A stretch of DNA of 64,000 bases from Kutzneria chonburiensis (GCF_028622115.1 NZ_CP097263.1:4960001-5024000), one strand, 5' to 3'. Counted from the stretch's first letter, positions 1 to 9,091 are shown. Numbers and translations are program-made. Notes: generated by a model from the sequence alone, not told the origin.

Positions 1-1943
1 TGATTACCCCTGCGGGAACCGTAAGAGTTGAACTCCGGTATGCCTCTTACAGTCAGGTAGCGACCGGCCGGGGAGTCGGCCGGGATGCCGCCGACCGGCG
101 AGATGTGGTCCGTGCTGACGTCGTCGCCCAGCGCCACCAGTACGCGGGCGTTGCGGAGTTCGGCCGTCAGGGGCTTGCCGTCGACGTAGGCCGGCGGCCG
201 GATGTAGGTGGAATCGGGGTCCCAGGCGAAGACTTCGCCGGTCTGGGCCGGGATGCTCGCCCAGCCGTCGGGCGCGGCGATCGGCACCGTGAAGACCTCG
301 GGCTTGAGGCACTCCTCGGCCAGCGCCGCCAGCTCTTGCGAGCTCGGCCAGATGTCGCGCAGGAACACCGGCTCGCCGTCGCTGCCGATGCCCAGCGGCT
401 CCGCCTCCAGGTCGATCCGCACGTGACCGACCAGCGCCAACGCCACGACCAGGGCCGGCGAGGCGAGGTAGCCCGCGCGGACCTGCGGATGCACCCGGCC
501 TTCGAAGTTCCGGTTCCCGCTGAGCACCGCCGCCGCGACCAGCCCGTCGCGATCGACCGCCTCCGCGATCTCCGGGTGCAGGGCCCCGCTGCCGCCGTTG
601 CAGGTCATGCAGCCGTAGCCCGCGATGTGGAAGCCGAGCGTCTCCAGGTCGTCGAGCAGACCGGTGTCCTTGAGGTAGCGGGTCACGGCCAGTGATCCCG
701 GCGACAGGCTGGTCTTGACGTGCTTCGGCACCGTCAGTCCGCGCTCGACCGCCCGCCGGGCCAGCAACCCCGCAGCCAGCATGGCCTGCGGATTGGACGT
801 GCTGGTGCACGAGGTGATCGACGCGATGGCCAGGTCGCCGTCACGCGAACCGGGTTCGCGGTCGAGCCGGGCGGCGAAGGAATCCGGCAGGTCGGACAGG
901 TCGATGCGCTGGTCGGGGCGGCTGGGGCCGGCCAGGCTGGGGCGCACTGTGCCGAGGTCGAACTCGATGAGCCGGCCGAAGCGGGGTTCCGCGCCGGTCC
1001 GCAGCAGACCCTGCTCGCGACAGTAGCGCTCGACGCGCTGCACCTCGTCCGAGGGGCGGCCGGTCTCGCGGAGATAGCGAAGGGTCTCCTCGTCGACCGG
1101 GAAGAAGCCGGTCATGGCACCGTATTCCGGGGCCATGTTGGCGATGGTGCAGCGGTCCTGGGCGGAGAGCTGGGCCAGGCCGGGGCCGGTGAACTCGACC
1201 AGCAGGCCGCGTACGTTCTCCTTGCGCAGCAACTGGGTCAGGGTCAACACCACGTCGGTAGGGCCGACACCGGGTTTGATGGCGCCGGTCAGCCGGACGC
1301 CGACGACCGGCGGGATCTTGATCGGGTGGGCCAGGCCCACCAGGAGCGCCTCGGCCTCCAGGCCGCCGACGCCCCAACCCAGGACGCCGAGGCCGTTGAC
1401 CATGGTGGTGTGGCTGTCGGTGCCGATCACGCTGTCGGGGAAGGATTCCCCGTCCTCGGTGGCGACGACGGTGGCCAACCGCTCCAGGTTGACCTGGTGC
1501 ACGATGCCCTGGCCGGGCGGGATGACCCGCAACCGGTCGAACGCCCGCTCGGCCCACTTGAGGAAGGCGTAGCGCTCCCCGTTCCGGGAAAGCTCCAGGG
1601 ATTCGTTGCGGGACAAGGCATCTGGCCGGCCAGCGAAGTCGGTCTGGACGGAGTGGTCGACAACGACGTCCACCGGCAGGGCCGGGTTGACCCGTGCCGG
1701 CTGGTCGACGCGGTCACGGAGTGCCGCCAGGTCGACGAGCAGCGGAATACCGGTGTAGTCCTGCACGAGGATCCGCGCCGGCCGGAACTCCATCTCCAGG
1801 TCCGGGTCCTCGCCGGCGGCCAGCCGCTTGACCAGCAGAGCCGCCTTGTCGGTGTCACCGTTGCGCAGCAACGACTCGGCGAGCACCCGTCCGCAATACG
1901 GGACAGAACTCAAGTCAGAAGTGAACTCCGGCAGACTGATCAT
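1..1943 (-). CDS. AcnA-type aconitase/isomerase, 3' end beyond window
   Basis: This is an aconitase-superfamily hydro-lyase, which would isomerise a citrate-like tricarboxylic acid through a [4Fe-4S] cluster in the cytoplasm. About 647 residues are visible and the frame is still open at the window edge; family members run near 900. Family landmarks are in order: QDYTG (about 61-65), DHSVQ (about 96-100), IGTDSHTT (about 173-180), the cluster cysteine in TSCTSTSNP (about 379), two more in GYGCMTCNGG (about 445 and 448), and FNSYGSRRGN at the edge. The ATG at 1943 overlaps the stop of the ACP-citrate synthase gene as ATGA, so the two are probably translationally coupled. The central motif has S where housekeeping enzymes usually have N (TSCTNTSNP), and the setting is a small biosynthetic operon. 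I infer a pathway-specific paralogue, like the isomerase of phosphinothricin biosynthesis, rather than the TCA enzyme. The substrate is unknown. Confidence 0.9.
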   Translation of the reverse strand, partial: MISLPEFTSDLSSVPYCGRVLAESLLRNGDTDKAALLVKRLAAGEDPDLEMEFRPARILVQDYTGIPLLVDLAALRDRVDQPARVNPALPVDVVVDHSVQTDFAGRPDALSRNESLELSRNGERYAFLKWAERAFDRLRVIPPGQGIVHQVNLERLATVVATEDGESFPDSVIGTDSHTTMVNGLGVLGWGVGGLEAEALLVGLAHPIKIPPVVGVRLTGAIKPGVGPTDVVLTLTQLLRKENVRGLLVEFTGPGLAQLSAQDRCTIANMAPEYGAMTGFFPVDEETLRYLRETGRPSDEVQRVERYCREQGLLRTGAEPRFGRLIEFDLGTVRPSLAGPSRPDQRIDLSDLPDSFAARLDREPGSRDGDLAIASITSCTSTSNPQAMLAAGLLARRAVERGLTVPKHVKTSLSPGSLAVTRYLKDTGLLDDLETLGFHIAGYGCMTCNGGSGALHPEIAEAVDRDGLVAAAVLSGNRNFEGRVHPQVRAGYLASPALVVALALVGHVRIDLEAEPLGIGSDGEPVFLRDIWPSSQELAALAEECLKPEVFTVPIAAPDGWASIPAQTGEVFAWDPDSTYIRPPAYVDGKPLTAELRNARVLVALGDDVSTDHISPVGGIPADSPAGRYLTVRGIPEFNSYGSRRGN

Positions 1944-3310
1944 TCCGCGGCCCCGGGGTACACCCGGGCGCGCGGGCCCGTGTAGTCCAGCAGCGGGCGG
2001 ATGAGCACGTTGTTGGCGTGCTGCTCCAGGCCCTGCGCCACCCACCCCGCGGTCCGGCCGACGACGAACAGCGCCACGGCGAGGTCGTCGGGCAGTCCGA
2101 GCAGGCGATAGGCGAGGCCGGCGTACAGGTCGACGTTCGGGGCCACGCCGTGCCGGCTGTAGGGCCGCATGGCCCGCGCGACGGCGTCGAGGATCTCCAA
2201 GCCGCTGCGGTCGCCGCGCTCCTCGCTCAGCTCGACCACGGTCTCGCGCAGGTGGCGTACTCGCGGGTCCTCGGTGCGATACACCCGGTGCCCGAAACCC
2301 ATCACCGGCTCGCCGCGGCCGAACCGCTGCGCCACATAGGTTTCGGCGTTCTCCGGCGTACCGACCTCGTCGACCAGCAGCGCCGCACGCTCGGCCGCGC
2401 CGCCGTGCACGGAACCGGCGAAGGTGGCGATGGCGGCCGTGACGGCGGCGGTCATGCTCGACCGGCTGCCGATGGCGATACGGGCGGTGAAGGCCGACGC
2501 GTTGGAGCTGTGATCGGCGTGCACGATGAAGCCCTTGTTGAGGAACCGCACCGCCGCCGGGCTCGGCCGTTCGCCCAGCAGCACGGTGAGGAATGCCTCG
2601 GCGTAGCTGCTGTCCTCGGCCGGCACCAACGGTTCCCGGCCACTCCGGAACGCGTGGTGCGCGGCGACGATCATCGGAATCTTGGCCACCAGGGCGATTC
2701 CGGCGTCGCGGGCCTGGGCATAGCTCTCGTCGACGCCGGGCGAGCGGGGCTGACCGTACGCGCCGAGCGCCGACACGCAGGTACGCAGCGCCTCGACCGG
2801 GTGCGCGTGGGCCAGCGAGCGGACGAGGTCCAGCACCGGCGCGGGCAGTTCCCGTTGCGCGCGCAGCTCCTTCTCGAACACGTTCAGCTCGTCGGCGTCC
2901 GGCAGCTCGCCGTTGATCAGCAGATAAGCGACCTCCTCGAAGGTCGCGTTGCGGGCCAGGTCGTGGATGCTGTAGCCGCGATACTCCAGCACGCCCTCGG
3001 CCCCGTCGATACGGGTGATCGACGTGTGATCGAAGGCGACACCCTCCAGTCCACGATGGACAGTGCTCTCCGGCCGAGCCTCGCGCTCCACGGTTCCGCC
3101 ACCGATGAATTCCCTGATCGCTTCGACCGACCGCAGCTCGATCGTCAGGTCGTCATCGATACTGACGCCGTACTCCCGTTCCAGCGCCACCATCAGCGCG
3201 ACGTGGGCCAACGAGTCCCACTCGTGCACCGACTGGTACTCCAGCTCGCCGGTGACCGACGACTCGTCGATCTTGAGCGTGTCGGCGATGACGTGCTCGA
3301 CGGTGTTCAT
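1940..3310 (-). CDS. acyl carrier protein - citrate synthase fusion
   Basis: A 456-residue protein. Residues 1-75 form an acyl carrier domain with the phosphopantetheine serine at about 33 (WDSLAHV). From about 90 to the end it is a citrate synthase. The synthase catalytic residues look intact: His in VHADHSSNAS, His in SVHGGAAERA, Asp in NVDLYAG, plus GFGHRVYRTEDPR and the RTAGW helix. Ordinary citrate synthases use acyl-CoA; the fused carrier suggests the nucleophilic acyl group is delivered on the carrier arm and condensed with oxaloacetate or another 2-oxo acid. The start ATG has GAGG about 5 bases upstream. The gene follows the adenylation enzyme and overlaps the aconitase by 4 bases. 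The open frame continues upstream of the ATG, but that part is an out-of-frame reading of the adenylation gene. The domain assignment is certain; the carrier-bound condensation is inference. Confidence 0.92.
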   Translation of the reverse strand: MNTVEHVIADTLKIDESSVTGELEYQSVHEWDSLAHVALMVALEREYGVSIDDDLTIELRSVEAIREFIGGGTVEREARPESTVHRGLEGVAFDHTSITRIDGAEGVLEYRGYSIHDLARNATFEEVAYLLINGELPDADELNVFEKELRAQRELPAPVLDLVRSLAHAHPVEALRTCVSALGAYGQPRSPGVDESYAQARDAGIALVAKIPMIVAAHHAFRSGREPLVPAEDSSYAEAFLTVLLGERPSPAAVRFLNKGFIVHADHSSNASAFTARIAIGSRSSMTAAVTAAIATFAGSVHGGAAERAALLVDEVGTPENAETYVAQRFGRGEPVMGFGHRVYRTEDPRVRHLRETVVELSEERGDRSGLEILDAVARAMRPYSRHGVAPNVDLYAGLAYRLLGLPDDLAVALFVVGRTAGWVAQGLEQHANNVLIRPLLDYTGPRARVYPGAAE

Positions 3311-4859
3311 GATCCCCTCGGTTCCCCAACCAGGCCCGCAGCGCGCCGCGGTCGACCTTTCCGTTGCTGTTGACCGGCATCTCGTCGATGACGTGCACCG
3401 ACCTCGGCACCATGTACGCCGGCAGGCTGGCCGCCACCGCGTCGGCGAGGCCGGTCGTCCCGGTGCCCGAGACCACGGCGGTGATCGTGTCGGCGTCCGG
3501 CCACACCAGGCACACCGCCTCGGCGCAGCCGCTGCGCCGCAGCACGGCCTCGATCTCGCCGAGCTCGATGCGGTAGCCGCCGATCTTGACCTGCTGGTCG
3601 TTCCGTCCGATGTAGACGAACTCGTCATGCTGCCGGCGGACCAGATCCCCGGTCCGGTAGTAGATCCGACCGTCACGCGAGAAGTACCGCTGCGCGGTCT
3701 GCTCCGGCGCCTGCCAGTAGCCCGGCGTGGTCTGCGGGCCGGCGACGCACAGCTCGCCCGTCTCCCCCTCGGCCACCGGAACGAGATTCTCGTCCACCAC
3801 CAACGAATGCAGGCCCGGGTACAGCTGCCCGATCGGCACGTTGTCGTGCACACAGCGCGCCGGGCTGGTCACCGGATCCCAGCGGTGCACCGAGCAGGCG
3901 ATGGTCAGCTCGGTCGGCCCGTACAGGTTCTCCACCACCGAATTCGGCGCCGCCTCCTGCCAGGCCCGGGCGATCCCGGCCGGCAGCGCCTCGCCGCAGA
4001 ACAGGCTCCAGCGCAGCGTCGGCATCCGGCCCGGCGTCAGCGCGCCCCGCTTGTCGAGCACCATTGCCACCGACGGCACCGAGAACCACACGCTGATCTC
4101 GTTGCGCTGCAAGTACTTGAACGGGGCCAGCAGCTCGATCGGGTCCATCGCGCACACCCGGGCCCCGTTCTCCCAGGCCATGAACAGGTCGAAGACCGAA
4201 AGATCGAAGGTCTGATCGAAGGTCTGGGTGAACCGGTCCTCGGGGGTGATGCGGTACCGCTCCTGGTTGACGTCCACAAAGGACCGCACATTGCCGTGCG
4301 TGACCGGAACACCCTTGGGCGTGCCGGTGCTGCCGGAGGTGAACAGCAGATAGGCGATGTCGTCCGGCAACACCGGAACCGGCTCGGACAGCGTTGCTGC
4401 CGCCGCGAGATCCGTCGCGGTCAGCAGCGGCGCGTCCAGGCCATCCGGGAGACGGGAGCCGGGCGCGAGCACGAGCGGCTTGCGGCGCAGGCCGTGCAGC
4501 AGCTCCGGCAGCTGAGCCATGGAGGCATCGTCCACGACGATCGCGTCCAGGTCGGCCCGCTCGAGCATGGTCCGGGTCCGCTCCAGCGGAAACTTCCGGT
4601 TCAGCGGCACGAACGCCGCCCCGGCCAACAGCGCGGCCAGCACGCCGGCGTAGGACGCCTCGCTGCGGTGCGCGAAGACGCCGACCCGCTTGGGCGCGGT
4701 GGCGCCGTCCAGCAGGCGGGCGGCCCAGCGGCGGGCCGTGTCATCGAGCTCGGCATAGGTGTGATCACGCTTGCCGATGGTCAGCGCCACGTGGTCGGGA
4801 CGGGTGGCGGCGTGTGCGAGGAAGCCCGCGCCCAGGCTTCGGTTGAGTGCGATGGTCAT
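3153..4859 (-). CDS. stand-alone amino-acid adenylation enzyme
   Basis: An ANL-superfamily adenylation protein of NRPS type, 568 residues as read. It would activate an acid as the AMP ester and load it on a carrier, most likely the ACP encoded next. Core motifs: A3 LLFTSGSTGTPKG (171-183), NLYGPTE (about 311-317), YRTGDL (about 401-406), GRNDQQVKIGGYR (about 418-430) and the A10 lysine in NSNGK (about 501). The Asp that normally binds a substrate alpha-amino group is present in TFDLSVFDLF (about 219), so an amino acid is likelier than a fatty acid. No condensation or carrier domain is attached. The A domain is complete by about residue 512, yet the frame runs on 157 bases into the ACP gene with compositionally meaningless sequence. 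One extra G in the GGGG run near 3315 would give a stop overlapping the ACP start as ATGA, so the true end is probably about 3307. Substrate not assigned. Confidence 0.9.
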   Translation of the reverse strand: MTIALNRSLGAGFLAHAATRPDHVALTIGKRDHTYAELDDTARRWAARLLDGATAPKRVGVFAHRSEASYAGVLAALLAGAAFVPLNRKFPLERTRTMLERADLDAIVVDDASMAQLPELLHGLRRKPLVLAPGSRLPDGLDAPLLTATDLAAAATLSEPVPVLPDDIAYLLFTSGSTGTPKGVPVTHGNVRSFVDVNQERYRITPEDRFTQTFDQTFDLSVFDLFMAWENGARVCAMDPIELLAPFKYLQRNEISVWFSVPSVAMVLDKRGALTPGRMPTLRWSLFCGEALPAGIARAWQEAAPNSVVENLYGPTELTIACSVHRWDPVTSPARCVHDNVPIGQLYPGLHSLVVDENLVPVAEGETGELCVAGPQTTPGYWQAPEQTAQRYFSRDGRIYYRTGDLVRRQHDEFVYIGRNDQQVKIGGYRIELGEIEAVLRRSGCAEAVCLVWPDADTITAVVSGTGTTGLADAVAASLPAYMVPRSVHVIDEMPVNSNGKVDRGALRAWLGNRGDHEHRRARHRRHAQDRRVVGHRRAGVPVGARVGLVGPRRADGGAGTGVRRQYR

Positions 4860-5182
4860 CGTGATCCGAACGTCTCGTCGCTGCGGTGGACCAGAAAACG
4901 AGTGGTGCTCACCAGTGCGTGTCGTCGGTCATGTCGTCGGCCCCCTCCGCCCGGGGCCGGTCCCCGCGCCCTGCCAGTTCACCCGGACGCCCTATCGAAA
5001 GCCCTCTCGGCCGCACAGTGCCGCCCCATAGCGGATGAGAAGGATTTGAGAAGGGTGCTCGACGTCCGCTCGAGGGCCCGTAAAGAGGCACACCCGTGAC
5101 CGCCGTTGTCGATTGACAGTACGCGGGCCGGGCTAAGTAGAGTCGCGAACGCGCTGGTCGTGCGCGCATTCGGGGGGACGTC
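4860..5182. promoter_or_regulatory. divergent promoter region, adenylation operon / SARP gene
   Basis: A 323-base gap between divergent genes with no convincing coding sequence. On the plus strand TTGACA (5113-5118) is followed by TAAGTA (5134-5139, 15-base spacer) and the overlapping TAGAGT (5138-5143, 19-base spacer), giving a plausible vegetative promoter about 40 bases upstream of the SARP start. A run of G lies just ahead of that start at 5172-5177. SARP proteins commonly bind direct heptamer repeats in such regions; I could not define a clear pair by eye. Confidence 0.5.
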
Positions 5183-8113
5183 ATGAGAGTAAGGCTGCTG
5201 GGGCCGGTCGAGCTGACCGCCGATCAGCATCCGCTCGACCTCGGCGGGCCGCGGCAACGGGTGGCGCTGGCCGTGCTGGGGCTCAACGTGAACCGGGTCA
5301 CCTCGGTCGACCACTTGATCGACGCCATCTGGGGCGAGGCCCCGCCGCCGACCGCGCGGGCCCAGATCCAGGTCTGCATCTCCTCACTGCGCAAGCGCTT
5401 CGGCGAAGCCGGCCGTCCTGACGCGATCAAGACCCGGTCACCCGGCTATGTGCTCGAACTCGATTCGTCCGAGGTGGACAGCCTGGAGTTCGGCGAGCTG
5501 GTGGCCGTCGCCCAGCAGGACGCCGAGGCCGGCCGGACCGCCGCCGCGGCGGCAACTTTGCGTACCGCCCTCGGCTTGTGGCGCGGGCCGGCGTTGGACG
5601 GCGTGACCAGCGATCTGCTGCGGCACGAGGCCACCGTGCTCAACGACCGGCGGCTGACCGTGCTGGAGGAGCGGTTCCGGCTGGACCTGCTGCTGGGCCG
5701 GCACGAGGAGGCCAATGCCGAGCTGCCGGCGCTGATCGGCGTGCATCCGCTGCGGGAACGCCTGTACGGCCTGCTGATGGTGGCGCTGTACCGGTCCGGG
5801 CGGCAGGCCGAGGCGCTGGAGGTGTTCCAGCGGGCGCGGGCCCTGCTGGTCGAGGAGATCGGCATCGAGCCCGGCCCCGAGCTGTGCGAGCTGGAACACG
5901 CCATCCTGAATCGTTCCCCGGCACTGGACCTGGCCCCGGTCGACCTGGCCGCGCCGGAGCCCGAAACCCGGGTGACACCACGGCAGCTGCCCACCACCAT
6001 CGGCGATTTCACCGGCCGGGACGGGCTTCTCGACGAGATCCGGCGGCTGGTCGGGGCCGAGGCCGGGCTGGCGGTGCCGATCGTGGCCATCTCCGGGCGC
6101 GGCGGCGTCGGCAAGTCGGCACTGGCCATCCACGCCGCGCACGAGCTGGGCCAGCACTTCCCGGACGGGCACCTGTACGTGGACCTGCACGCGCCGGAAT
6201 CCGACGACCGGACACCGGCGCTGCTGGCCCGGTTCCTGCGAGCCCTTGGCGTACCGGCAACTTCGGTGCCGGACGGGGCCGAGGAGCGGGCGGAGCTGTA
6301 CCGCAGCCGGCTGGCCGACAAGCGGGTGCTCCTGGTGCTGGACGGCGTCCGTGACGAGGCCCAGGTGTGGCCGCTGCTGCCCGGCAGCCCGACCTGCGCG
6401 GTGATCGCCACCAGCCGGTCCCGGCTGAGCGGCGTGCCCGGGGCTTTGTGTTTGGACGTGGGCGTTTTCTCGCCGGACGGCGGGTTGGAGCTGCTGGGGC
6501 GGATCATCGGCGCGGACCGCGTGCAGGCCGAGCCGGAGGCCGCGGCCGAGCTGGTCGCGCTGTGTGACGGGCTGCCGCTGGCCCTGCGGATCGCCGGCGC
6601 AAGGCTGGCGTCACGGGCGCACTGGCGGATCGACGGCTTGGTGCGACGGCTGCGTGACGAGCAGCGCCGGCTGGACGAGCTGAGCCATCGCGGGCTGGAG
6701 ATCCGGTCCAACATCGGGCTCACCTACCAGGCGCTGCCCTCGGTCGCCCAACGGCTGTTCCGGCTGTTTTCCCTTGTCCAGGCCCCGGATTCGCCGGCAT
6801 GGGTGGCCGCGGCGCTGCTGGACGTGGATCTGGCGACCGCCGAGGACATCCTGGACGCCCTCGTCGAGGCGCAGGCCATGGAAACCGTGCAGTACCCCGA
6901 TTCGCCCCATCCGCGTTACCGGTTCCACGAGCTGATCCGGGCCTATGCGCGGGAACAGCTGCTGGACGTCGAGTCCACAGTGGACCGCGATGCCGCGTTG
7001 GCGCGGATGCTCGGCGGCTGGATGGCGTTGGCCGAGGAGGCGCATCGGCGGGAGTACGGCGGCGACTACACCGTGATCCACGGCACCGCCGCCCGGTGGC
7101 GGCTGCCGGCCGAGGTGTCTGCGGAGATCATCGGCACGCCCATGACGTGGTGGGACAGCGAACGGCATGCCCTGGTCGCGGCCGTGCGGCAGGCCGCTGA
7201 GGCCGGCATGGACGAGCTGTGCTGGGATCTGGCACTGACCTCCGTGACCTTGTTCGAAGCCAAGGGATATTTCGACGACTGGCGGGAGACCGCCTGTCAT
7301 GCCCTCGGGGCTTCCTCGGAGGCCGGCAACCGCACCGGAACCGCGGCCGCGCAGTATTCCCTTGGCACGCTGCACATGTTCCAGACGCGGACCGCCGAGG
7401 CGGCCAACTGTTTCCGGGCCGCGCTGATGTTGTTCGAGGCCGTCGGCAACATGCACGGCCAGGCGCTGGTGCTGCGCAACGCCGCCCACGTCGACGGCAT
7501 TCGCGGCGACAACGAGGCCATGCTGGCCAAGTACGACGAGGCGCTGGAGATCATGCCGCTGGTCGGGGACCGGATCGGCGAGGCCCACATCCAGCGCAGC
7601 CTGGCCGGCTGGTGGCTCGGCCAGGGGCAGACCACCCGCGCTCGCGGCCTGCTGGAGCAGGCGCTGAGCATTTCCCGGCAGGAACACTGCCTGCGCGTCG
7701 AAGCCCAGGTCCTGCACCGGTTTGCCGAGCTGCACGTGGCCGTCGAACGCTTCGATCTCGCCCGGGAGGCGCTGCACCGGGTGCTACGCATCGTGCGCAA
7801 CATCGGCGACCAGATCGGCGAGGCCTATGCCGTGTACGGGCTCGGCGTTGTGCGGCAACGGGAAGGGCGGCTGGACGCCGCGGCCACCACCATGGCCCAT
7901 GCGCTGGATCTGTCCCGCCGGCTCGGCGAACGTCTGGTGGAGGCCCGATCCCGCTACGCCCTGGGCGAGATCGCCTTGCTGCGGGCCGACTTCATGCTCG
8001 CGTCGACCCATTTGCAGGCCGCCAGAACGCTGTTCGCGGCGCTGGGCTCCACGGTGTGGCTCGATCGCACCCTCGGCCTGCTCGACGAGGTGGAGGTGGG
8101 TGTGCCCAGCTGA
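5183..8113 (+). CDS. AfsR/SARP-family transcriptional regulator
   Basis: A 976-residue large SARP. The order is an OmpR-like winged-helix DNA-binding domain (about 1-95, MRVRLLGPVEL), a bacterial transcriptional activation domain (about 95-245), an NB-ARC/STAND ATPase with P-loop GRGGVGKSA (about 305-313), and a C-terminal TPR array (from about 720). Proteins of this layout activate pathway genes in actinobacterial antibiotic clusters. The ATG at 5183 follows a G-rich ribosome site. It is divergent from the adenylation/ACP-citrate synthase/aconitase operon and is followed 78 bases later by an ornithine-cyclodeaminase-like gene. I infer that it controls this small locus. The family call is secure, the target is inference. 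Confidence 0.93.
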   Translation: MRVRLLGPVELTADQHPLDLGGPRQRVALAVLGLNVNRVTSVDHLIDAIWGEAPPPTARAQIQVCISSLRKRFGEAGRPDAIKTRSPGYVLELDSSEVDSLEFGELVAVAQQDAEAGRTAAAAATLRTALGLWRGPALDGVTSDLLRHEATVLNDRRLTVLEERFRLDLLLGRHEEANAELPALIGVHPLRERLYGLLMVALYRSGRQAEALEVFQRARALLVEEIGIEPGPELCELEHAILNRSPALDLAPVDLAAPEPETRVTPRQLPTTIGDFTGRDGLLDEIRRLVGAEAGLAVPIVAISGRGGVGKSALAIHAAHELGQHFPDGHLYVDLHAPESDDRTPALLARFLRALGVPATSVPDGAEERAELYRSRLADKRVLLVLDGVRDEAQVWPLLPGSPTCAVIATSRSRLSGVPGALCLDVGVFSPDGGLELLGRIIGADRVQAEPEAAAELVALCDGLPLALRIAGARLASRAHWRIDGLVRRLRDEQRRLDELSHRGLEIRSNIGLTYQALPSVAQRLFRLFSLVQAPDSPAWVAAALLDVDLATAEDILDALVEAQAMETVQYPDSPHPRYRFHELIRAYAREQLLDVESTVDRDAALARMLGGWMALAEEAHRREYGGDYTVIHGTAARWRLPAEVSAEIIGTPMTWWDSERHALVAAVRQAAEAGMDELCWDLALTSVTLFEAKGYFDDWRETACHALGASSEAGNRTGTAAAQYSLGTLHMFQTRTAEAANCFRAALMLFEAVGNMHGQALVLRNAAHVDGIRGDNEAMLAKYDEALEIMPLVGDRIGEAHIQRSLAGWWLGQGQTTRARGLLEQALSISRQEHCLRVEAQVLHRFAELHVAVERFDLAREALHRVLRIVRNIGDQIGEAYAVYGLGVVRQREGRLDAAATTMAHALDLSRRLGERLVEARSRYALGEIALLRADFMLASTHLQAARTLFAALGSTVWLDRTLGLLDEVEVGVPS

Positions 8114-8191
8114 TTTGGCCGACGAGAAGCGCTTCGAAAGCGTGCCGCTGTTCCATGGCCCCAGTGATCGTTGAGTTCGGAGGGGCATCGG

Positions 8192-9091
8192 ATGAGTGGC
8201 TTCGTGCGGCAGCTCGGTTCTGACGAGCTGCTCCGCGCCCTCGACGAGATCGACCTCGTCGACGTGCTGGCCACCGAGCTCAGCGGCCGTGTCACCGATC
8301 CCGGCGCCGACCGCAGCGGCGGGTGGACGCTCGACACCGCCCGCTCCCGCAGCTCCGGGGCCGAGCTCGCCGTGCTGTCCGCGCCCGACGCCGACACCCG
8401 ATTCGCCCTGCCCAGCGCCCATCTGCGGGCCTGCCGCTGCGCCGCCCTCACCACGTTGGCCTCTCAGCTGCTGCTGTCCCCCGGCGTTGTCACGGTCACT
8501 GTGCTGGGCTCCGGCTTTCCCGCCCATGTGCAGTCCGCCGTGCTCGGGCGGCTGCTGCCCGACGTCAGCCATGTGGCCGTGCACTCCGGCGTCGCCACTC
8601 CCCGCCTGGCCAGGCAGTTCGCCGCCGCCAGCATCGGGCTGTCCGTCGCCCCCACCGCCGACGACGCCGTTTTCGGCGCCACCCTGGTCGTCGTCACCGG
8701 CGACGAGCCGCCCGTGCTCCGCTCCACCCGGCTCGCCCGTGGCGCCGTCGTCGTCAACGCCAGCGGGCGCGAGCTGCCCGCCCCTTTCGTCGACTGCGTC
8801 AGCTCCGTCTACGTCGACGACCTTTCCCTGCTGGCGTCCCACCCTCGCCGCTATCTCACGCCCGAGGCCCCGCGCCGCCTGCTGCCGCGATACCACCGCG
8901 TCGAGGCCGATCTGGCCCAGGTCCTCACCGAGGTCGACGCCGGTCGTAGCCACCGCGACGACGTGCTGCTCGTCGAACTGCTCAGCACCGACCGCCTCGA
9001 CGCCTACCTCGCGCTGCGCGTCTATCAGGCCGTCATCGAACTCGGCCTCGGCCACGTGCTGGCGACGGACATCATGGCCTTCGCCACCTAG
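8192..9091 (+). CDS. ornithine cyclodeaminase / mu-crystallin family protein
   Basis: A 299-residue member of the OCD/mu-crystallin family, NAD(P)-binding enzymes that include ornithine cyclodeaminase, alanine dehydrogenase and N-carboxyalkyl amino-acid dehydrogenases such as SbnB. The dinucleotide-binding stretch is VTVLGSGFPAHVQ (about 100-112), followed by the Rossmann pattern to about residue 200. The ATG at 8192 was chosen because GGAGGGG lies 8 bases upstream; an earlier in-frame TTG at 8171 has no such site. The C-terminus overlaps the convergent HExxH gene by 4 bases. The N-terminal substrate domain is divergent, so the substrate cannot be read. Because it follows the SARP gene, it may make or reduce an amino-acid intermediate for the neighbouring locus. 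Confidence 0.8.
   Translation: MSGFVRQLGSDELLRALDEIDLVDVLATELSGRVTDPGADRSGGWTLDTARSRSSGAELAVLSAPDADTRFALPSAHLRACRCAALTTLASQLLLSPGVVTVTVLGSGFPAHVQSAVLGRLLPDVSHVAVHSGVATPRLARQFAAASIGLSVAPTADDAVFGATLVVVTGDEPPVLRSTRLARGAVVVNASGRELPAPFVDCVSSVYVDDLSLLASHPRRYLTPEAPRRLLPRYHRVEADLAQVLTEVDAGRSHRDDVLLVELLSTDRLDAYLALRVYQAVIELGLGHVLATDIMAFAT

Noticed and set aside
1940-3853. A 637-residue version of the ACP-citrate synthase
   Set aside because: The added N-terminal 181 residues are Arg/Ser-rich and are the shifted reading of the adenylation gene; ATG 3310 starts the recognisable ACP.
1-4859. A phosphinothricin/phosphonate locus, since it uses citrate-synthase- and aconitase-like enzymes
   Set aside because: No PEP mutase or other phosphonate gene is visible in the window; only the enzyme logic is shared.
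1-9091. A staphyloferrin-like siderophore locus, because of citrate synthase (SbnG) and OCD (SbnB) similarity
   Set aside because: No NIS synthetase, no SbnA-like enzyme and no siderophore transporter; the ACP fusion and adenylation enzyme do not fit.
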